Positions 43,910-52,436 of a stretch of DNA of 64,000 bases are shown in pieces. Each line of letters begins with the position of its first letter. Position 1 is the first letter of the stretch. The stretch covers positions 744,001-808,000 of the forward strand of contig NZ_CP137003.1 of NCBI RefSeq assembly GCF_033110965.1, read 5' to 3'. Under the pieces are notes generated by a model, which was not told the origin of the DNA, made no database searches, and saw only the letters and a list, made by a program, of their open reading frames with translations. Source of the stretch: Raineyella sp. LH-20. Its GTDB lineage: Bacteria; Actinomycetota; Actinomycetes; Propionibacteriales; Propionibacteriaceae. The translations under genes and the position numbers were made by a program.

Positions 43910-43925
43910 ATACCCCTAGGGGTAT
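43910..43925. promoter_or_regulatory. CsoR/CstR-like palindromic operator before thioredoxin
   Basis: ATACCCCTAGGGGTAT is a perfect 16-bp palindrome, closely resembling the C4/G4-tract operators bound by CsoR-family copper and persulfide sensors. It sits 46 bases upstream of the thioredoxin ATG. A possible -10 (TAGGCT) follows at 43931, so binding would block the promoter. No CsoR-family gene is in the window. Confidence 0.65.
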
Positions 43926-43971
43926 CTGCTAGGCTGACGGGGAATCCGACCGACGACCGGGGAGGGACCCG

Positions 43972-44385
43972 ATGGCGACCCTGCAACTGACAGCTGACAA
44001 CTTCGAGGAGACGGTGCTCGCGGAGGGCATCACCTTCGTGGACTTCTGGGCCGCCTGGTGCGGACCGTGCCGCGCCTTCGCGCCGGTGTTCGAGAAAGCC
44101 TCCGCGGCGCACCCGCAGATGCGCTTCGGCAAGGTGGACACCGAGGCCGAGCAGGGCCTGGCGATGGCCGCCCAGATCTCCTCCATCCCGACGCTGATGG
44201 CGTTCCGGGACGGGATCCTGGTGTTCCGCCAGGCCGGCGCCCTGCCCGCCAAGACGTTCGACGAGCTGATCGCCGCCGTCGAGGGCCTCGACATGGACGA
44301 CGTACGCGCCCAGATCGCGGCGGAGGCCGAGCAGCCGGAGCGCTCCGGTCAGGCCGAGCCCGCCGAGCCGGCCACCCGCGGATGA
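43972..44385 (+). CDS. Thioredoxin-fold protein with WCGPC active site
   Basis: A 137-residue thioredoxin: DFWAAWCGPCRAFAPVFEKAS (active Cys pair near residues 34 and 37) and the cis-proline in ISSIPTLMAFRDG. The last 30 residues form an acidic tail (AEAEQPERSGQAEPAEPATRG) not found in classical TrxA. Its promoter carries a CsoR/CstR-like palindrome, which hints at a role in copper or reactive-sulfur stress rather than general reduction. Confidence 0.9.
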   Translation: MATLQLTADNFEETVLAEGITFVDFWAAWCGPCRAFAPVFEKASAAHPQMRFGKVDTEAEQGLAMAAQISSIPTLMAFRDGILVFRQAGALPAKTFDELIAAVEGLDMDDVRAQIAAEAEQPERSGQAEPAEPATRG

Positions 44386-44407
44386 CCACACCGCAGGCGC
44401 CGGCGTC

Positions 44408-44483
44408 GTGACCGAGTGACGACCACGTGACCCAGTGACGACCACGTGACCCAGTGACGACCACGTGACCCAGTGACGACCAT
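44408..44483. repeat. Four-unit 19-bp tandem repeat
   Basis: GTGACCCAGTGACGACCAC is repeated four times with one base changed in the first and last copies. Each unit boundary creates CACGTG. The array sits between the ends of the convergent thioredoxin and acetyltransferase genes. Confidence 0.85.
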
Positions 44484-44514
44484 GCCGGCGTCGTGACTGG
44501 GTCGACCGCCCGAG

Positions 44515-45261
44515 TCACCGGGAGGTGGCCACCGGGAGCAACCCCCAGTCGGTCGTCGGCAGCAGGTCGCGGTCGAGATCCACGTCGGCCGCGGCCTCCA
44601 GCACCGCCCGGACGGCGGGGTCGACCAGGGCGTCGGTGCCCTCGCAGGTCGTGTAGTACTCGGCAAGGAAGCTGCAGAGCAGACCGGGCGCAGGCCTGCC
44701 GTGGCGGTCGAGACGCAGCAGGAACATGCCGGCGACCCGGCCCGCGCCCGGCTGCAGTTCCGGCATGACGTACGACAGCCGGACCAGTCGGGCACCGTGC
44801 CGCCCGTAGAACTGGAGCCGGGCCACCGGATCGCCGGTCGCCTCGGTGCCGGGCCACACCCGCGGGTCGTCCACCTCGGCGAGCACGACCGCGCCCGGCC
44901 AGGTGGCCTCGAGCTGGCGCGCCGCGTGGTCGAGCAGTTGCGACCCGATGCCGCCGCCGCGCGCGTCCGGCGACACGGCGAGGTGCGTCAGCAACAACAC
45001 CCGGCCGTCGACGTACGCCTCGCACAGGTGCACCCCGAGCGGACGTCCGTCCCGCACCAGCACCCCGGAGGGCGCCGGATCCTCGCCCGCGTACAGCCGC
45101 AGCACGTCACCGATGCTGACCAACTCCTCGGGACGGAACGAGGGGCGCAGCAGGTCGTCGTAGAGGGCGATGATCTCGGCGGTGGTGAGCGCGGCGAGCG
45201 GGCGGATATCGGACGGGTCACCGTCCGCGTCTGCCCGCATCGAATTGTCAGGGAAGCTCAC
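44515..45261 (-). CDS. GNAT-family N-acetyltransferase
   Basis: A 248-residue protein with the acetyl-CoA motif LLLTHLAVSPDARGGGIGSQLLDHA near residue 95. The N-terminal helices (TAEIIALYDDLLRPSF) precede it, and a C-terminal extension of about 80 residues runs past the usual GNAT length. The GTG at 45261 follows GGAAGG at seven bases; the longer in-frame reading is antisense to dhaK and its leader. The substrate is unknown. It is divergent from dhaK. Confidence 0.83.
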   Translation of the reverse strand: MSFPDNSMRADADGDPSDIRPLAALTTAEIIALYDDLLRPSFRPEELVSIGDVLRLYAGEDPAPSGVLVRDGRPLGVHLCEAYVDGRVLLLTHLAVSPDARGGGIGSQLLDHAARQLEATWPGAVVLAEVDDPRVWPGTEATGDPVARLQFYGRHGARLVRLSYVMPELQPGAGRVAGMFLLRLDRHGRPAPGLLCSFLAEYYTTCEGTDALVDPAVRAVLEAAADVDLDRDLLPTTDWGLLPVATSR

Positions 45262-45427
45262 GATAGGTCCTTCCGTCCGAGAACTTCTTCCCACTCTGCC
45301 AGCCCAGCCTGACAGTCTCAGCCGGTTGCCGGGAGAAGGGGCCCCCAACCCGGCCGCCGGGACATGTCCGCCCCATCCCGCGGTCACCTTTTCCCCACCC
45401 CTGACAGCGGCGCGGAAGAGGCGTTGG

Positions 45428-46441
45428 ATGAATGCCATGAAGAAGCTCATCAACGCGCCGGACGATGTGGTCGCCGAGTCGCTCCGCGGGTTCGAGGCGG
45501 CGTACCCGGGTCGGGTCCGGGTCGACCACGCGATGGCGACGGTCTACCGCGCCGAGAAGCCGCTGCTGGGCACCGTCGGCCTGGTCTCCGGCGGCGGGTC
45601 AGGGCACGAACCGCTGCATGCCGGCTACGTCGGCCACGGCATGCTGTCGGCGGCCTGTTGCGGGCAGATCTTCACCTCCCCGGTGCCCGACCAGGTGCTG
45701 GCCGCGACCCGGCAGGTCGACGCCGGGGCGGGGGTGCTGCACCTGGTGAAGAACTACACCGGCGACGTGATGAACTTCGAGATGGCCGCGGAGATGGCCG
45801 CCGACGAGGGCGGCACCGAGATCGCGACGGTCGTCCTCGACGACGACGTGGCGGTGCAGGACTCCACCTGGACCGCCGGGCGGCGCGGCACCGGCGCCAC
45901 CGTGTTCGCCGAGAAGCTGGCCGGCGCGGCCGCCGAGGAGGGCCGCTCGCTGGCCGAGGTCGCCGCGATCGCCCGGCGGGTGAACGAGAACGCCCGCAGC
46001 ATGGGCATGGCGCTCGCCCCGTGCACCCCGCCGAGTGCCGGCCGGCCGAACTTCACCCTCGCCGAGGACGAGATGGAGCTGGGCGTCGGCATCCACGGTG
46101 AGCCCGGCCGGGCCACCGTCCCGCTCGCCCCCGCGGCCGAGATCGCCGAGCAGCTCCTCACCCCGGTGCTCGCCGACCTGCCGTTCTCCCGCGGCGACGA
46201 GGTGCTGGCGCTGGTCAACGGCATGGGCGCCACCCCGCTGCTCGAGCTCTACCTGATGTACGGCGAGGTGCAGCGCATCCTGCAGGCCCACGGCATCAGG
46301 GTCGTCCGGCCGCTGGTCGGCAACCACATCACCTCCCTCGACATGGCCGGCTGCTCGGTCACCCTGCTGCGCGCCGACGACGAGCTGGTCGGGCTCTGGG
46401 ACGCCCCGGTGGACACGCCGGCCCTCCGGTGGGGGCGGTGA
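45428..46441 (+). CDS. dhaK: PTS-dependent dihydroxyacetone kinase, substrate-binding subunit
   Basis: A 337-residue DhaK. Features are [57 protein letters not shown], and the [10 protein letters not shown] motif carrying the substrate-binding His. It holds dihydroxyacetone for phosphoryl transfer from DhaL. GAAGAGG is well spaced for the ATG at 45428; 45437 is the alternative. dhaL overlaps its stop. Confidence 0.93.
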   Translation: MNAMKKLINAPDDVVAESLRGFEAAYPGRVRVDHAMATVYRAEKPLLGTVGLVSGGGSGHEPLHAGYVGHGMLSAACCGQIFTSPVPDQVLAATRQVDAGAGVLHLVKNYTGDVMNFEMAAEMAADEGGTEIATVVLDDDVAVQDSTWTAGRRGTGATVFAEKLAGAAAEEGRSLAEVAAIARRVNENARSMGMALAPCTPPSAGRPNFTLAEDEMELGVGIHGEPGRATVPLAPAAEIAEQLLTPVLADLPFSRGDEVLALVNGMGATPLLELYLMYGEVQRILQAHGIRVVRPLVGNHITSLDMAGCSVTLLRADDELVGLWDAPVDTPALRWGR

Positions 46442-47094
46442 CGACGATGGACACCGGCACCACGCCGACCGACAGCACGCTGACCGTCGCCGGGCTGACG
46501 GCCTGGCTGCGGGCGTACGCCACTCTGATCACCCGGCACGAGGACGAGCTGACCGAACTCGATGCCGCCATCGGCGACGCGGACCACGGCACCAACATGG
46601 CCCGCGGCATGAAATCGGTCACCGCCCTGCTCGCGGACCGGACCTTCGAGACCCTCGACGCCCTCGCCAAGCAGACCGGGATGGCCCTGGTGAGTTCGGT
46701 CGGTGGCGCCAGCGGCCCGCTGTACGGGACGTTCTGGATCCGGTTCGCCCGGCCGCTCGCCGGCCTGGCGGAGGCCGATGCCGAGGAACTGGGCCGGGCC
46801 CTGCACGCCGCCGTCGAGGGCGTACGCCAACGGGGCAAGGCGGAGGCGGGCGACAAGACGATGCTCGACGCCCTGCTGCCGGCCCTCGACGCGTACGACA
46901 CGGCGCTCGCCGAGGGCGCGGGTCTCAGCACCGCACTGGCCCGGGCAGCGGACGCCGCCGAGGCCGGATGCGCCGCCACCATCCCGTTGGTCGCCCACAA
47001 GGGCCGGGCGAGCTATCTCGGCGAGCGCAGCGCCGGCCACCAGGACCCGGGCGCCACCAGCGCCGCGCTGCTGCTGCGCGCCGCGACCCGCTGA
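46438..47094 (+). CDS. dhaL: Dihydroxyacetone kinase, ADP-binding subunit
   Basis: A 218-residue DhaL. The Mg-ADP aspartates lie in LDAAIGDADHGTNMARG, followed by the nucleotide-site SSVGGASGPLYGTFW and AGDKTMLDALLPA. GTG at 46438 overlaps the dhaK stop as GTGA; ATG at 46447 is equally possible. DhaL keeps ADP bound and passes phosphate from DhaM to dihydroxyacetone on DhaK. Confidence 0.92.
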   Translation: MTTMDTGTTPTDSTLTVAGLTAWLRAYATLITRHEDELTELDAAIGDADHGTNMARGMKSVTALLADRTFETLDALAKQTGMALVSSVGGASGPLYGTFWIRFARPLAGLAEADAEELGRALHAAVEGVRQRGKAEAGDKTMLDALLPALDAYDTALAEGAGLSTALARAADAAEAGCAATIPLVAHKGRASYLGERSAGHQDPGATSAALLLRAATR

Positions 47095-47097
47095 CCG

Positions 47098-47877
47098 ATG
47101 ATCGGGATCGTGGTCGTGTCGCACAGCCGCCGCCTCGCCGAGGCGGCGGTGGCGCTGGCCACCACAACGGTGCCGTCCGCGGCGCGACCGGTGATCGCCG
47201 TCGCTGCGGGCATCACCGGCCGAGACGGCACCGGGGCGTACGGCACCGACGCGGCCGCTGTCGCCGAGGCGATCGGGACAGCCGACTCACCCGACGGGGT
47301 GCTGGTGCTGATGGACATCGGGTCCTCGGTGCTGAGCGCCCAGCTGGCGGTGGAGTTCCTCGACGAGGACCTCGCCGCGCGGGTGGGGCTGTGCTCGGCG
47401 CCCGTGGTCGAGGGCCTGATCGCCGCGGTGGTGACCGCTTCCGGCGGTGCGCCGCTCGGCGCCGTGGCCGCCGAGGCACGAGCCGGACTTCGCGCCAAGG
47501 AGGAGTTGATCGGCGACACCGGACCGGCCGGCGCACCGCCCGGGTCGACGGGGTCCCCGCTCCCCACCGCCGGGACTGCGCCGACCGCTCCGACCATCGC
47601 AACCCTCGAGGTGGCGCTGACCAGCCCGGCCGGGTGGCATCTGCGCCCGGCGGCGCGACTGGCCGGGCTGGTGCAGGAGTACGACGCCGAGGTGAGCATC
47701 GCCGATCCCGCCCGAGGCAGCGGGCCGGTCGACGCCGCCAGCCTCACCGACCTGCTGCTGCTCGACGCGGCGAACGGTGACCGCCTCCGGGTGACGGCCA
47801 CCGGCCCCCGGGCCGGCGACGCGATCGGAGCGATCGCCCGGCTGGCCGCGACGGGCTTCGGGGACCTCGCACCCTAG
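47098..47877 (+). CDS. dhaM: PTS phosphoryl-donor subunit DhaM (EIIA-Man + HPr)
   Basis: A 259-residue two-domain protein. Residues 1-130 are EIIA-Man-like, with the phosphohistidine in VVVSHS (His9) and LVLMDIGSSVLSAQLAVEFL. A Pro/Gly/Thr linker follows, then an HPr-like domain with its phosphohistidine in SPAGWHLRPAARLAGL. The EI-like third domain of E. coli DhaM is absent, as usual in actinobacteria. It implies that a general PTS enzyme I exists elsewhere in the genome. Confidence 0.92.
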   Translation: MIGIVVVSHSRRLAEAAVALATTTVPSAARPVIAVAAGITGRDGTGAYGTDAAAVAEAIGTADSPDGVLVLMDIGSSVLSAQLAVEFLDEDLAARVGLCSAPVVEGLIAAVVTASGGAPLGAVAAEARAGLRAKEELIGDTGPAGAPPGSTGSPLPTAGTAPTAPTIATLEVALTSPAGWHLRPAARLAGLVQEYDAEVSIADPARGSGPVDAASLTDLLLLDAANGDRLRVTATGPRAGDAIGAIARLAATGFGDLAP

Positions 47878-48031
47878 GGCGGGGCACTTTCGGGTCGTCC
47901 TGACGAGACCGGACCGTACGACGCCGCTCTCCCCAGACAACTCGTGCAGCCGAGGCGGCTCGAGGCCGTGCGTGTCGCGGCGGCCGCTGTGGGTCGCCGC
48001 CGCGACGCGTCCTCCCGTACCGGTCAGGAAG

Positions 48032-48661
48032 TCAAGCGTTCGCCGCAGGAGCCCTGTCAGGCTCCTGCGCGGTGCCGGCGGCGCGCCTGCGGCTTCGATG
48101 GGCGCGGAGGTTCGCGACATTGCCGCAGGTGCGTGTCGAGTGCCATACACCGCTGTTGTTGCGCGAGCGGTCGAAGAACGACGCCGCGCAGGTCGTGTTG
48201 CGGCACACCTTGAGCCGGGGCCATGCACCCGATCGCTGCGCCTCGAGGATCTCGATGGCCACCAGAGAGGCGACCACGTGCCAGTCACGGCCGACCGGCA
48301 GCAGCGAGGCCACCCCGCCGCCATCCACGTCGACAACGGCAGGCTCGCTCCACCTGGCAGTGACGTCCACGGGCCCCGGGGCATCGGACGTGTCACGCGC
48401 ATACAGGACGCCGCGAAGATCGTCACGCAGGTCACGCAGACGATGAACACCAGAATCCGAAAGCTCGACGGTGGGCGCGTCAACGGCCCTTTGTTCCGCC
48501 CACTCCTCAAGCGCGTCTCGCAACCATCCCTCGGCACTGGCGGTGGCCTCAAGCAGGTCGGACCTCGTGCCGATCGGCGCAGTGTTGAGCAGATCCTGCA
48601 CGAACGCCAGCGGCCCCGGCGCCGCTGAAAGCTGAAGACGTTCCGTCGCCATCCACCCCAT
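48032..48661 (-). CDS. CGNR zinc-finger (ABATE-type) protein, putative regulator
   Basis: A 209-residue protein. The N-terminal two thirds resemble the ABATE stress-associated domain (PLAFVQDLLNTAPIGTRSDLLEA). The C-terminus is a CGNR zinc finger (LKVCRNTTCAASFFD, then TRTCGNVANLRAHRSRR), with three to four cysteines as ligands and a basic DNA-binding tail. Such proteins are thought to regulate stress genes. ATG at 48661 follows GGGGGA. The 154-base gap to dhaM holds nothing I can identify. Confidence 0.85.
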   Translation of the reverse strand: MGWMATERLQLSAAPGPLAFVQDLLNTAPIGTRSDLLEATASAEGWLRDALEEWAEQRAVDAPTVELSDSGVHRLRDLRDDLRGVLYARDTSDAPGPVDVTARWSEPAVVDVDGGGVASLLPVGRDWHVVASLVAIEILEAQRSGAWPRLKVCRNTTCAASFFDRSRNNSGVWHSTRTCGNVANLRAHRSRRRAAGTAQEPDRAPAANA

Positions 48662-48828
48662 GATCAATCCCCCATCTTCCCGACGTCCACCCAGGCTCGG
48701 CGAAAGAGCCATGAGTCTATAGCAGGTTTCACAATCGAAGGAAGACGGAACCGTGCCCACAACGGTGGAGACCATCACCTTCGTGGCGAACCCTGACGCC
48801 GTGGGGATTCTTGTGGCTGGCTGCGTGA

Positions 48829-49533
48829 TCAACCGGCGCGATCCGCGCTGGAACGGCCGACAAGGCCGAGGCCGCCGGGCCGTGGGTGCCGCTCATCGCC
48901 AGCGGCGGTGACGAGGACCGGGACGCCTGCCACCCCTTCTGCGGGCTTCCGTGGGCTGGTGGCGGGCAGCTCGTCCTGGTTGCACAGGAGGCCGACGACC
49001 AGCAGGTAGTGGTCGGGGAGGCTGGTGCCGTCGCTCCACAGGGTGGGCTGGTCGAACAGCACTCGCATTGTCGCGTCCACGTCTCCACCCATCGATTCGA
49101 GGGAGTGGACGAGTTGGTCGGGGATCCGGCAGGGCGATCCGTCGCGGCGGGTGCACGTCGGGCACAGGCCGCATTCACCGGCGCCGAGCGGAATCGACCC
49201 CGGCAGTGCCCGGTGCAGGGCCATCATGCTGCGATGCGCGCGCCGCTTCTCACGACGGAACATGGCCATCACGTCACTGACCAACCGATCGTGGTCCAGG
49301 TCGGTGCGCGGCTGGTCGGCGGTGAACTCCATCCTGAAAGCCACCAGGTGCAGCCACCGGAAGCGCGCCCAGACCCCGACCGGGTCGAAGTCGAATGGTG
49401 GGCACGACCAGTTCCGGCCGTAGGCGGGGCACTCGCGGCAGAAGGCGTGGAAGCGGGGAACGTCGACGAAGTCCCGCAGATATTCCTCGACCGCGACCTG
49501 CCGGTACGTCTCACTGACAACATAGTGGAGCAC
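48829..49533 (-). CDS. DUF2284 predicted metal-binding protein
   Basis: A 234-residue protein with the DUF2284 pattern: FHAFCRECPAYGRNWSCPPFDFD near residue 30, and later GECGLCPTCTRRDGSPCR, together giving seven cysteines likely to bind a metal or iron-sulfur cluster. The function is unknown. The GTG start at 49533 lies after GGAGGAAAGGG. The gene runs toward the CGNR gene, 167 bases from it, on the same strand, and could share a transcript. Confidence 0.82.
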   Translation of the reverse strand: MLHYVVSETYRQVAVEEYLRDFVDVPRFHAFCRECPAYGRNWSCPPFDFDPVGVWARFRWLHLVAFRMEFTADQPRTDLDHDRLVSDVMAMFRREKRRAHRSMMALHRALPGSIPLGAGECGLCPTCTRRDGSPCRIPDQLVHSLESMGGDVDATMRVLFDQPTLWSDGTSLPDHYLLVVGLLCNQDELPATSPRKPAEGVAGVPVLVTAAGDERHPRPGGLGLVGRSSADRAG

Positions 49534-49699
49534 GACACCACCCTTTCCTCCACCCTGACCAGGGCTCCTGGGCGCCGGGACGCCGATGCCGGTTCGGGCA
49601 GCACCTGCGGGTCAGTCACTGCAGACCATCCTAGCTTCGAAATTCGAATCGAGAGGGGCAGTCGTGTGGGTACGCCGCCCGTCCTCGACGAACCAGCAC

Positions 49700-50161
49700 C
49701 TACTCCGACGCCCTCTCCGCCGGCCGGCTGAGCACCACCTCGGACGGATCGACCGCCACCCCGGCGTCGTCGACGAACCGCACCCGCACCCGCACCCCAT
49801 CCGAGGCACGCCGGTACGCCACGTACGGGCCACCCTCGAGCGGCTGATGAGCGTCACTCCACGCGCTCAATGCCCCCATCACCAGCACCACGTCCCGCCC
49901 AGCGTCGGTGAGCACGTACTCGTCGCGGGTCCGCTCCCCGTCCAGTCGGTACGGGCGGCGCTCCAGCAATCCGGCGTCCACCAGCTCTCCCAGCCGTGTG
50001 CTCAACGCCTCCGTAGGCACGCCGATCCGGTGGAAGTCCGCGAACCGCGTCCGCCCGCGCAGCGCCTCGCGCAGGATCAGCAGCGCCCACTTCTGCCCCA
50101 GAACCCCCAGGCTGCGGGCGATCGAACACCGGCTGTTGACCGGCAATCCCATCGGATCCAT
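49700..50161 (-). CDS. HxlR-family winged-helix regulator
   Basis: A 153-residue regulator. The HxlR signature is CSIARSLGVLGQKWALLILREALRGRTRFADFHR, then VPTEALSTRLGELVDAGLLERRPY. The redox-relevant N-terminal Cys is present (SRCSIAR). It starts 36 bases downstream of the hydrolase stop on the same strand, suggesting that it is co-transcribed with and regulates that gene. Confidence 0.87.
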   Translation of the reverse strand: MDPMGLPVNSRCSIARSLGVLGQKWALLILREALRGRTRFADFHRIGVPTEALSTRLGELVDAGLLERRPYRLDGERTRDEYVLTDAGRDVVLVMGALSAWSDAHQPLEGGPYVAYRRASDGVRVRVRFVDDAGVAVDPSEVVLSRPAERASE

Positions 50162-50197
50162 GCCCGCGATCCTAACCGCCACGCGGCGGACACGAAC

Positions 50198-51370
50198 CTA
50201 CTGTGTTCGGAAACCGAAGTTGGAGGTGACTCGACCGCGCTGCTCCGGCCTCGACGGGAATGCGACAGTGCCCTGGCGCACCAGCTCGCCCATCAGCTCC
50301 ACGAAGCGGCCCGGGTCCTCGACGTGGAATCCGTGCCCGGTGTCGACGCGGACGATCCTGCAGTCGGTGAGGAGTCCGCAGGCCCGGGCGGCGTCATCGT
50401 CGGTCATCGCGCCCTCGAGGATGCCGGCATCGGTGATCCGCCAGTTCGCGTGGACCAGGATCGTCGGCTGGTGGATGCGTTCGAGTGTTGCGGCCTGGTC
50501 AAAGCCCTGCTGCCAGCCGAAGGTGAAGAAGGCGTCGGCGAACGCCGGATCGAACTCGTGCAGGTGGGCGTACGACTCGTTCGTCCTCGGGGGCAGGAAC
50601 CACAGCGTCAGGGGCTCGTCGGGATGGTCGCGACGATAGCGCTGGGCGTACGAGACAATGCCGTCCCGGCCGCCCCCGAAGTAGCCGATCCACGCATTGT
50701 GAGCGATGTAGTAGCTGGTGAAATCCGGCTCGGCGTCCTGGTGGAGGAACTCATGCGCCGGGGTGGCGAGGTCGATGTAGTTGAACGTCGTGGGCGCCCG
50801 ATCGGGATCGGTGGAGAAGAACGGCGGATCCTCGAAGAGCACGGCGGCCACCCGGTCGGGTGCCTCGGCGGCCACCCGGGCCGCGACCAGACCTCCCGAG
50901 GAATGGCCCGAGAGGATCACCGGTTCGCCGATGACCTCGGCGATGAAGTCGACGACATCCCGGCCCAGTGCGGCCACGTCGTATCGCCCCGGCGTCCGAT
51001 CGGACGTTCCGTGTCCGGGGACGTCGAGCGCGTACACGTGGAAGTGGTCGGCGAGACCGGGCAGCACCGGGTCGTAGCTCTGCCAGGCCGAGCCCTGGGC
51101 GTGCAGCAACAGCACGGCGGGTCCGTTGTCGGGTCCCTCGACGAAGGTCAGCCGGGTGCCGCTCGGCAGGACGTGGCTCGCCTCGACATATCCGGCCTTC
51201 CGGACCCGCGCGGCTTCCCGTGCGGCGTACGTCGTGTTGTTCCACGCGTACCACCCCACGGCACCGCCGCCCACGAGGACGACGGCGGCGCCGGCGGCCA
51301 GAACCGTGAGGAGCACCCGGGTCCTCCTTCTCCCCTGACCTCGTGTCGTCCGGCGACCGGAATCACTCAT
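50198..51370 (-). CDS. Membrane-anchored alpha/beta hydrolase
   Basis: A 390-residue protein with an N-terminal basic stretch and one hydrophobic anchor (about 18-44), so the catalytic domain is probably outside the membrane. The domain shows LLLHAQGSAW, DVPGHGTSD, nucleophile Ser in LSGHSSGGLV and the closing His in VDTGHGFHVEDP. Family relatives include esterases and haloalkane-dehalogenase-like enzymes. The substrate is unknown. Its start is six bases from the start of the divergent AbrB-type gene, so the promoters must overlap. Confidence 0.84.
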   Translation of the reverse strand: MSDSGRRTTRGQGRRRTRVLLTVLAAGAAVVLVGGGAVGWYAWNNTTYAAREAARVRKAGYVEASHVLPSGTRLTFVEGPDNGPAVLLLHAQGSAWQSYDPVLPGLADHFHVYALDVPGHGTSDRTPGRYDVAALGRDVVDFIAEVIGEPVILSGHSSGGLVAARVAAEAPDRVAAVLFEDPPFFSTDPDRAPTTFNYIDLATPAHEFLHQDAEPDFTSYYIAHNAWIGYFGGGRDGIVSYAQRYRRDHPDEPLTLWFLPPRTNESYAHLHEFDPAFADAFFTFGWQQGFDQAATLERIHQPTILVHANWRITDAGILEGAMTDDDAARACGLLTDCRIVRVDTGHGFHVEDPGRFVELMGELVRQGTVAFPSRPEQRGRVTSNFGFRTQ

Positions 51371-51375
51371 GGGAC

Positions 51376-51705
51376 ATGTATATCATGCAAATCATGCACG
51401 ACGAGGAGACAGCTGATGATCGTACGCAGGCCCCCGGCCCGGGGACGGACAGGCCTGCGGTGGACGGACCCGAGGGACGGAAATTCTATGGCGCGGTCAC
51501 CGTGGGTGAGCGTGGCCAGATCGTCATCCCCGCCCGGGCCCGCCGCGACCACGGGATCACCGCCGGCGACAAACTGATCGTCCTCGGGAGCGCCGAAGGC
51601 CTCGCACTGATGGGCGTCGACGCGCTGATGGATGCGCTCAGCGCGTCGACCACACTCCTGGACGCCCTTCGTGGCGACCCCAACCTGCACGGGGACCAGC
51701 CGTAG
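51376..51705 (+). CDS. AbrB/SpoVT-type looped-hinge DNA-binding protein
   Basis: The domain runs FYGAVTVGERGQIVIPARARRDHGITAGDKLIVLG, the AbrB swapped-hairpin fold, preceded by about 40 polar residues. In-frame ATGs at 51376, 51385 and 51394 are all possible and none has a clear ribosome site. The start region TATATCATGCAAATCATGCA contains repeated ATCATGCA and may itself be an operator or a leaderless promoter. It probably regulates itself and the divergent hydrolase. Confidence 0.8.
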   Translation: MYIMQIMHDEETADDRTQAPGPGTDRPAVDGPEGRKFYGAVTVGERGQIVIPARARRDHGITAGDKLIVLGSAEGLALMGVDALMDALSASTTLLDALRGDPNLHGDQP

Positions 51706-51810
51706 GCCCGGTAATTGCGGTCACCGGCTGACGCAGGATCGTCCGCAGCTTGCTGGGCTCGGTCCTCCGGACGTCGCTGAGGAGAAGCCCACCTCCACCC
51801 CCACCTCTCT

Positions 51811-51826
51811 TGTGAGATGGGTCACA
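51811..51826. promoter_or_regulatory. CRP/GlxR-type binding site
   Basis: TGTGAGATGGGTCACA fits the CRP-family consensus TGTGA-N6-TCACA exactly. It lies 48 bases upstream of the lipoprotein ATG and just ahead of a possible -10 (TAGCGT at 51833). Confidence 0.65.
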
Positions 51827-51873
51827 TCGACCTAGCGTGGAGAAAGGCGGATTCCGTCCTGGAGGAGGACCTC

Positions 51874-52398
51874 ATGAAGGCGAAACTCTTCGGTGCAGCG
51901 GCGGCGTTGTCCGCCGTGCTGCTGGCCCTGGCCGGTTGCGGCACGAGCGGTGGCGGCTCGGGCGGGTACGGGACGGGTGGGTACGGGACCACCGCGCCCA
52001 CGAGCCCGTCCCCGAGCGCCACGACCTCCGCCGCCGCGACGGTGTCCGGTCTGAGGACCGGACAGTCCAGCCTCGGCACGATCGTGGTCAGCGACACGGG
52101 CATGACCGTCTACCAGTTCACCAACGACGTGCGGGACTCCGGCAGGAGCAACTGCACCGGTGGCTGCCTCGCGGCCTGGCCGCCCGTGCTCACCACCCAG
52201 GACACCCCGACCCTCCAGGGCGTCACCGGGACGGTGGGCACCATCACCACCCCGCAGGGCGCCAAGCAGGTCACCCTCAACGGGCTGCCGCTCTACTACT
52301 GGGCCTCGGACACCGCCCCCGGTGACGTCACCGGACAGGGGGTGCAGGGCGTCTGGTACGTCGTCGCACCCGACGGTTCCATGATCAAGCAGCCCTGA
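51874..52398 (+). CDS. Secreted-repeat lipoprotein (Lipoprotein_15/COG4315 type)
   Basis: A 174-residue lipoprotein. The signal MKAKLFGAAAALSAVLLALAGC ends in the lipobox LAGC, then comes a Gly/Ser/Thr linker. Two repeats follow, of the type LGTIVVSDTGMTVYQFTND...CTGGCLAAWPPVLT, and the second half is VTLNGLPLYYWASDTAPGD. The family is of unknown function and found in actinobacterial envelopes. GGAGGAGG precedes the start. A CRP-type site suggests carbon-source control. Confidence 0.88.
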   Translation: MKAKLFGAAAALSAVLLALAGCGTSGGGSGGYGTGGYGTTAPTSPSPSATTSAAATVSGLRTGQSSLGTIVVSDTGMTVYQFTNDVRDSGRSNCTGGCLAAWPPVLTTQDTPTLQGVTGTVGTITTPQGAKQVTLNGLPLYYWASDTAPGDVTGQGVQGVWYVVAPDGSMIKQP

Positions 52399-52436
52399 CA
52401 GCGGCCCTCCGCAGGAACTCCCCGGCGCGACGGGCC

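Noticed and set aside
44408-44483. CRISPR-like array or iteron origin
   Set aside because: Four abutting 19-bp units without spacers, and no replication gene next to them.
49586-51577. A 663-codon frame antisense to the HxlR and hydrolase genes
   Set aside because: The opposite strand has full HxlR and alpha/beta hydrolase motifs; this frame has none.
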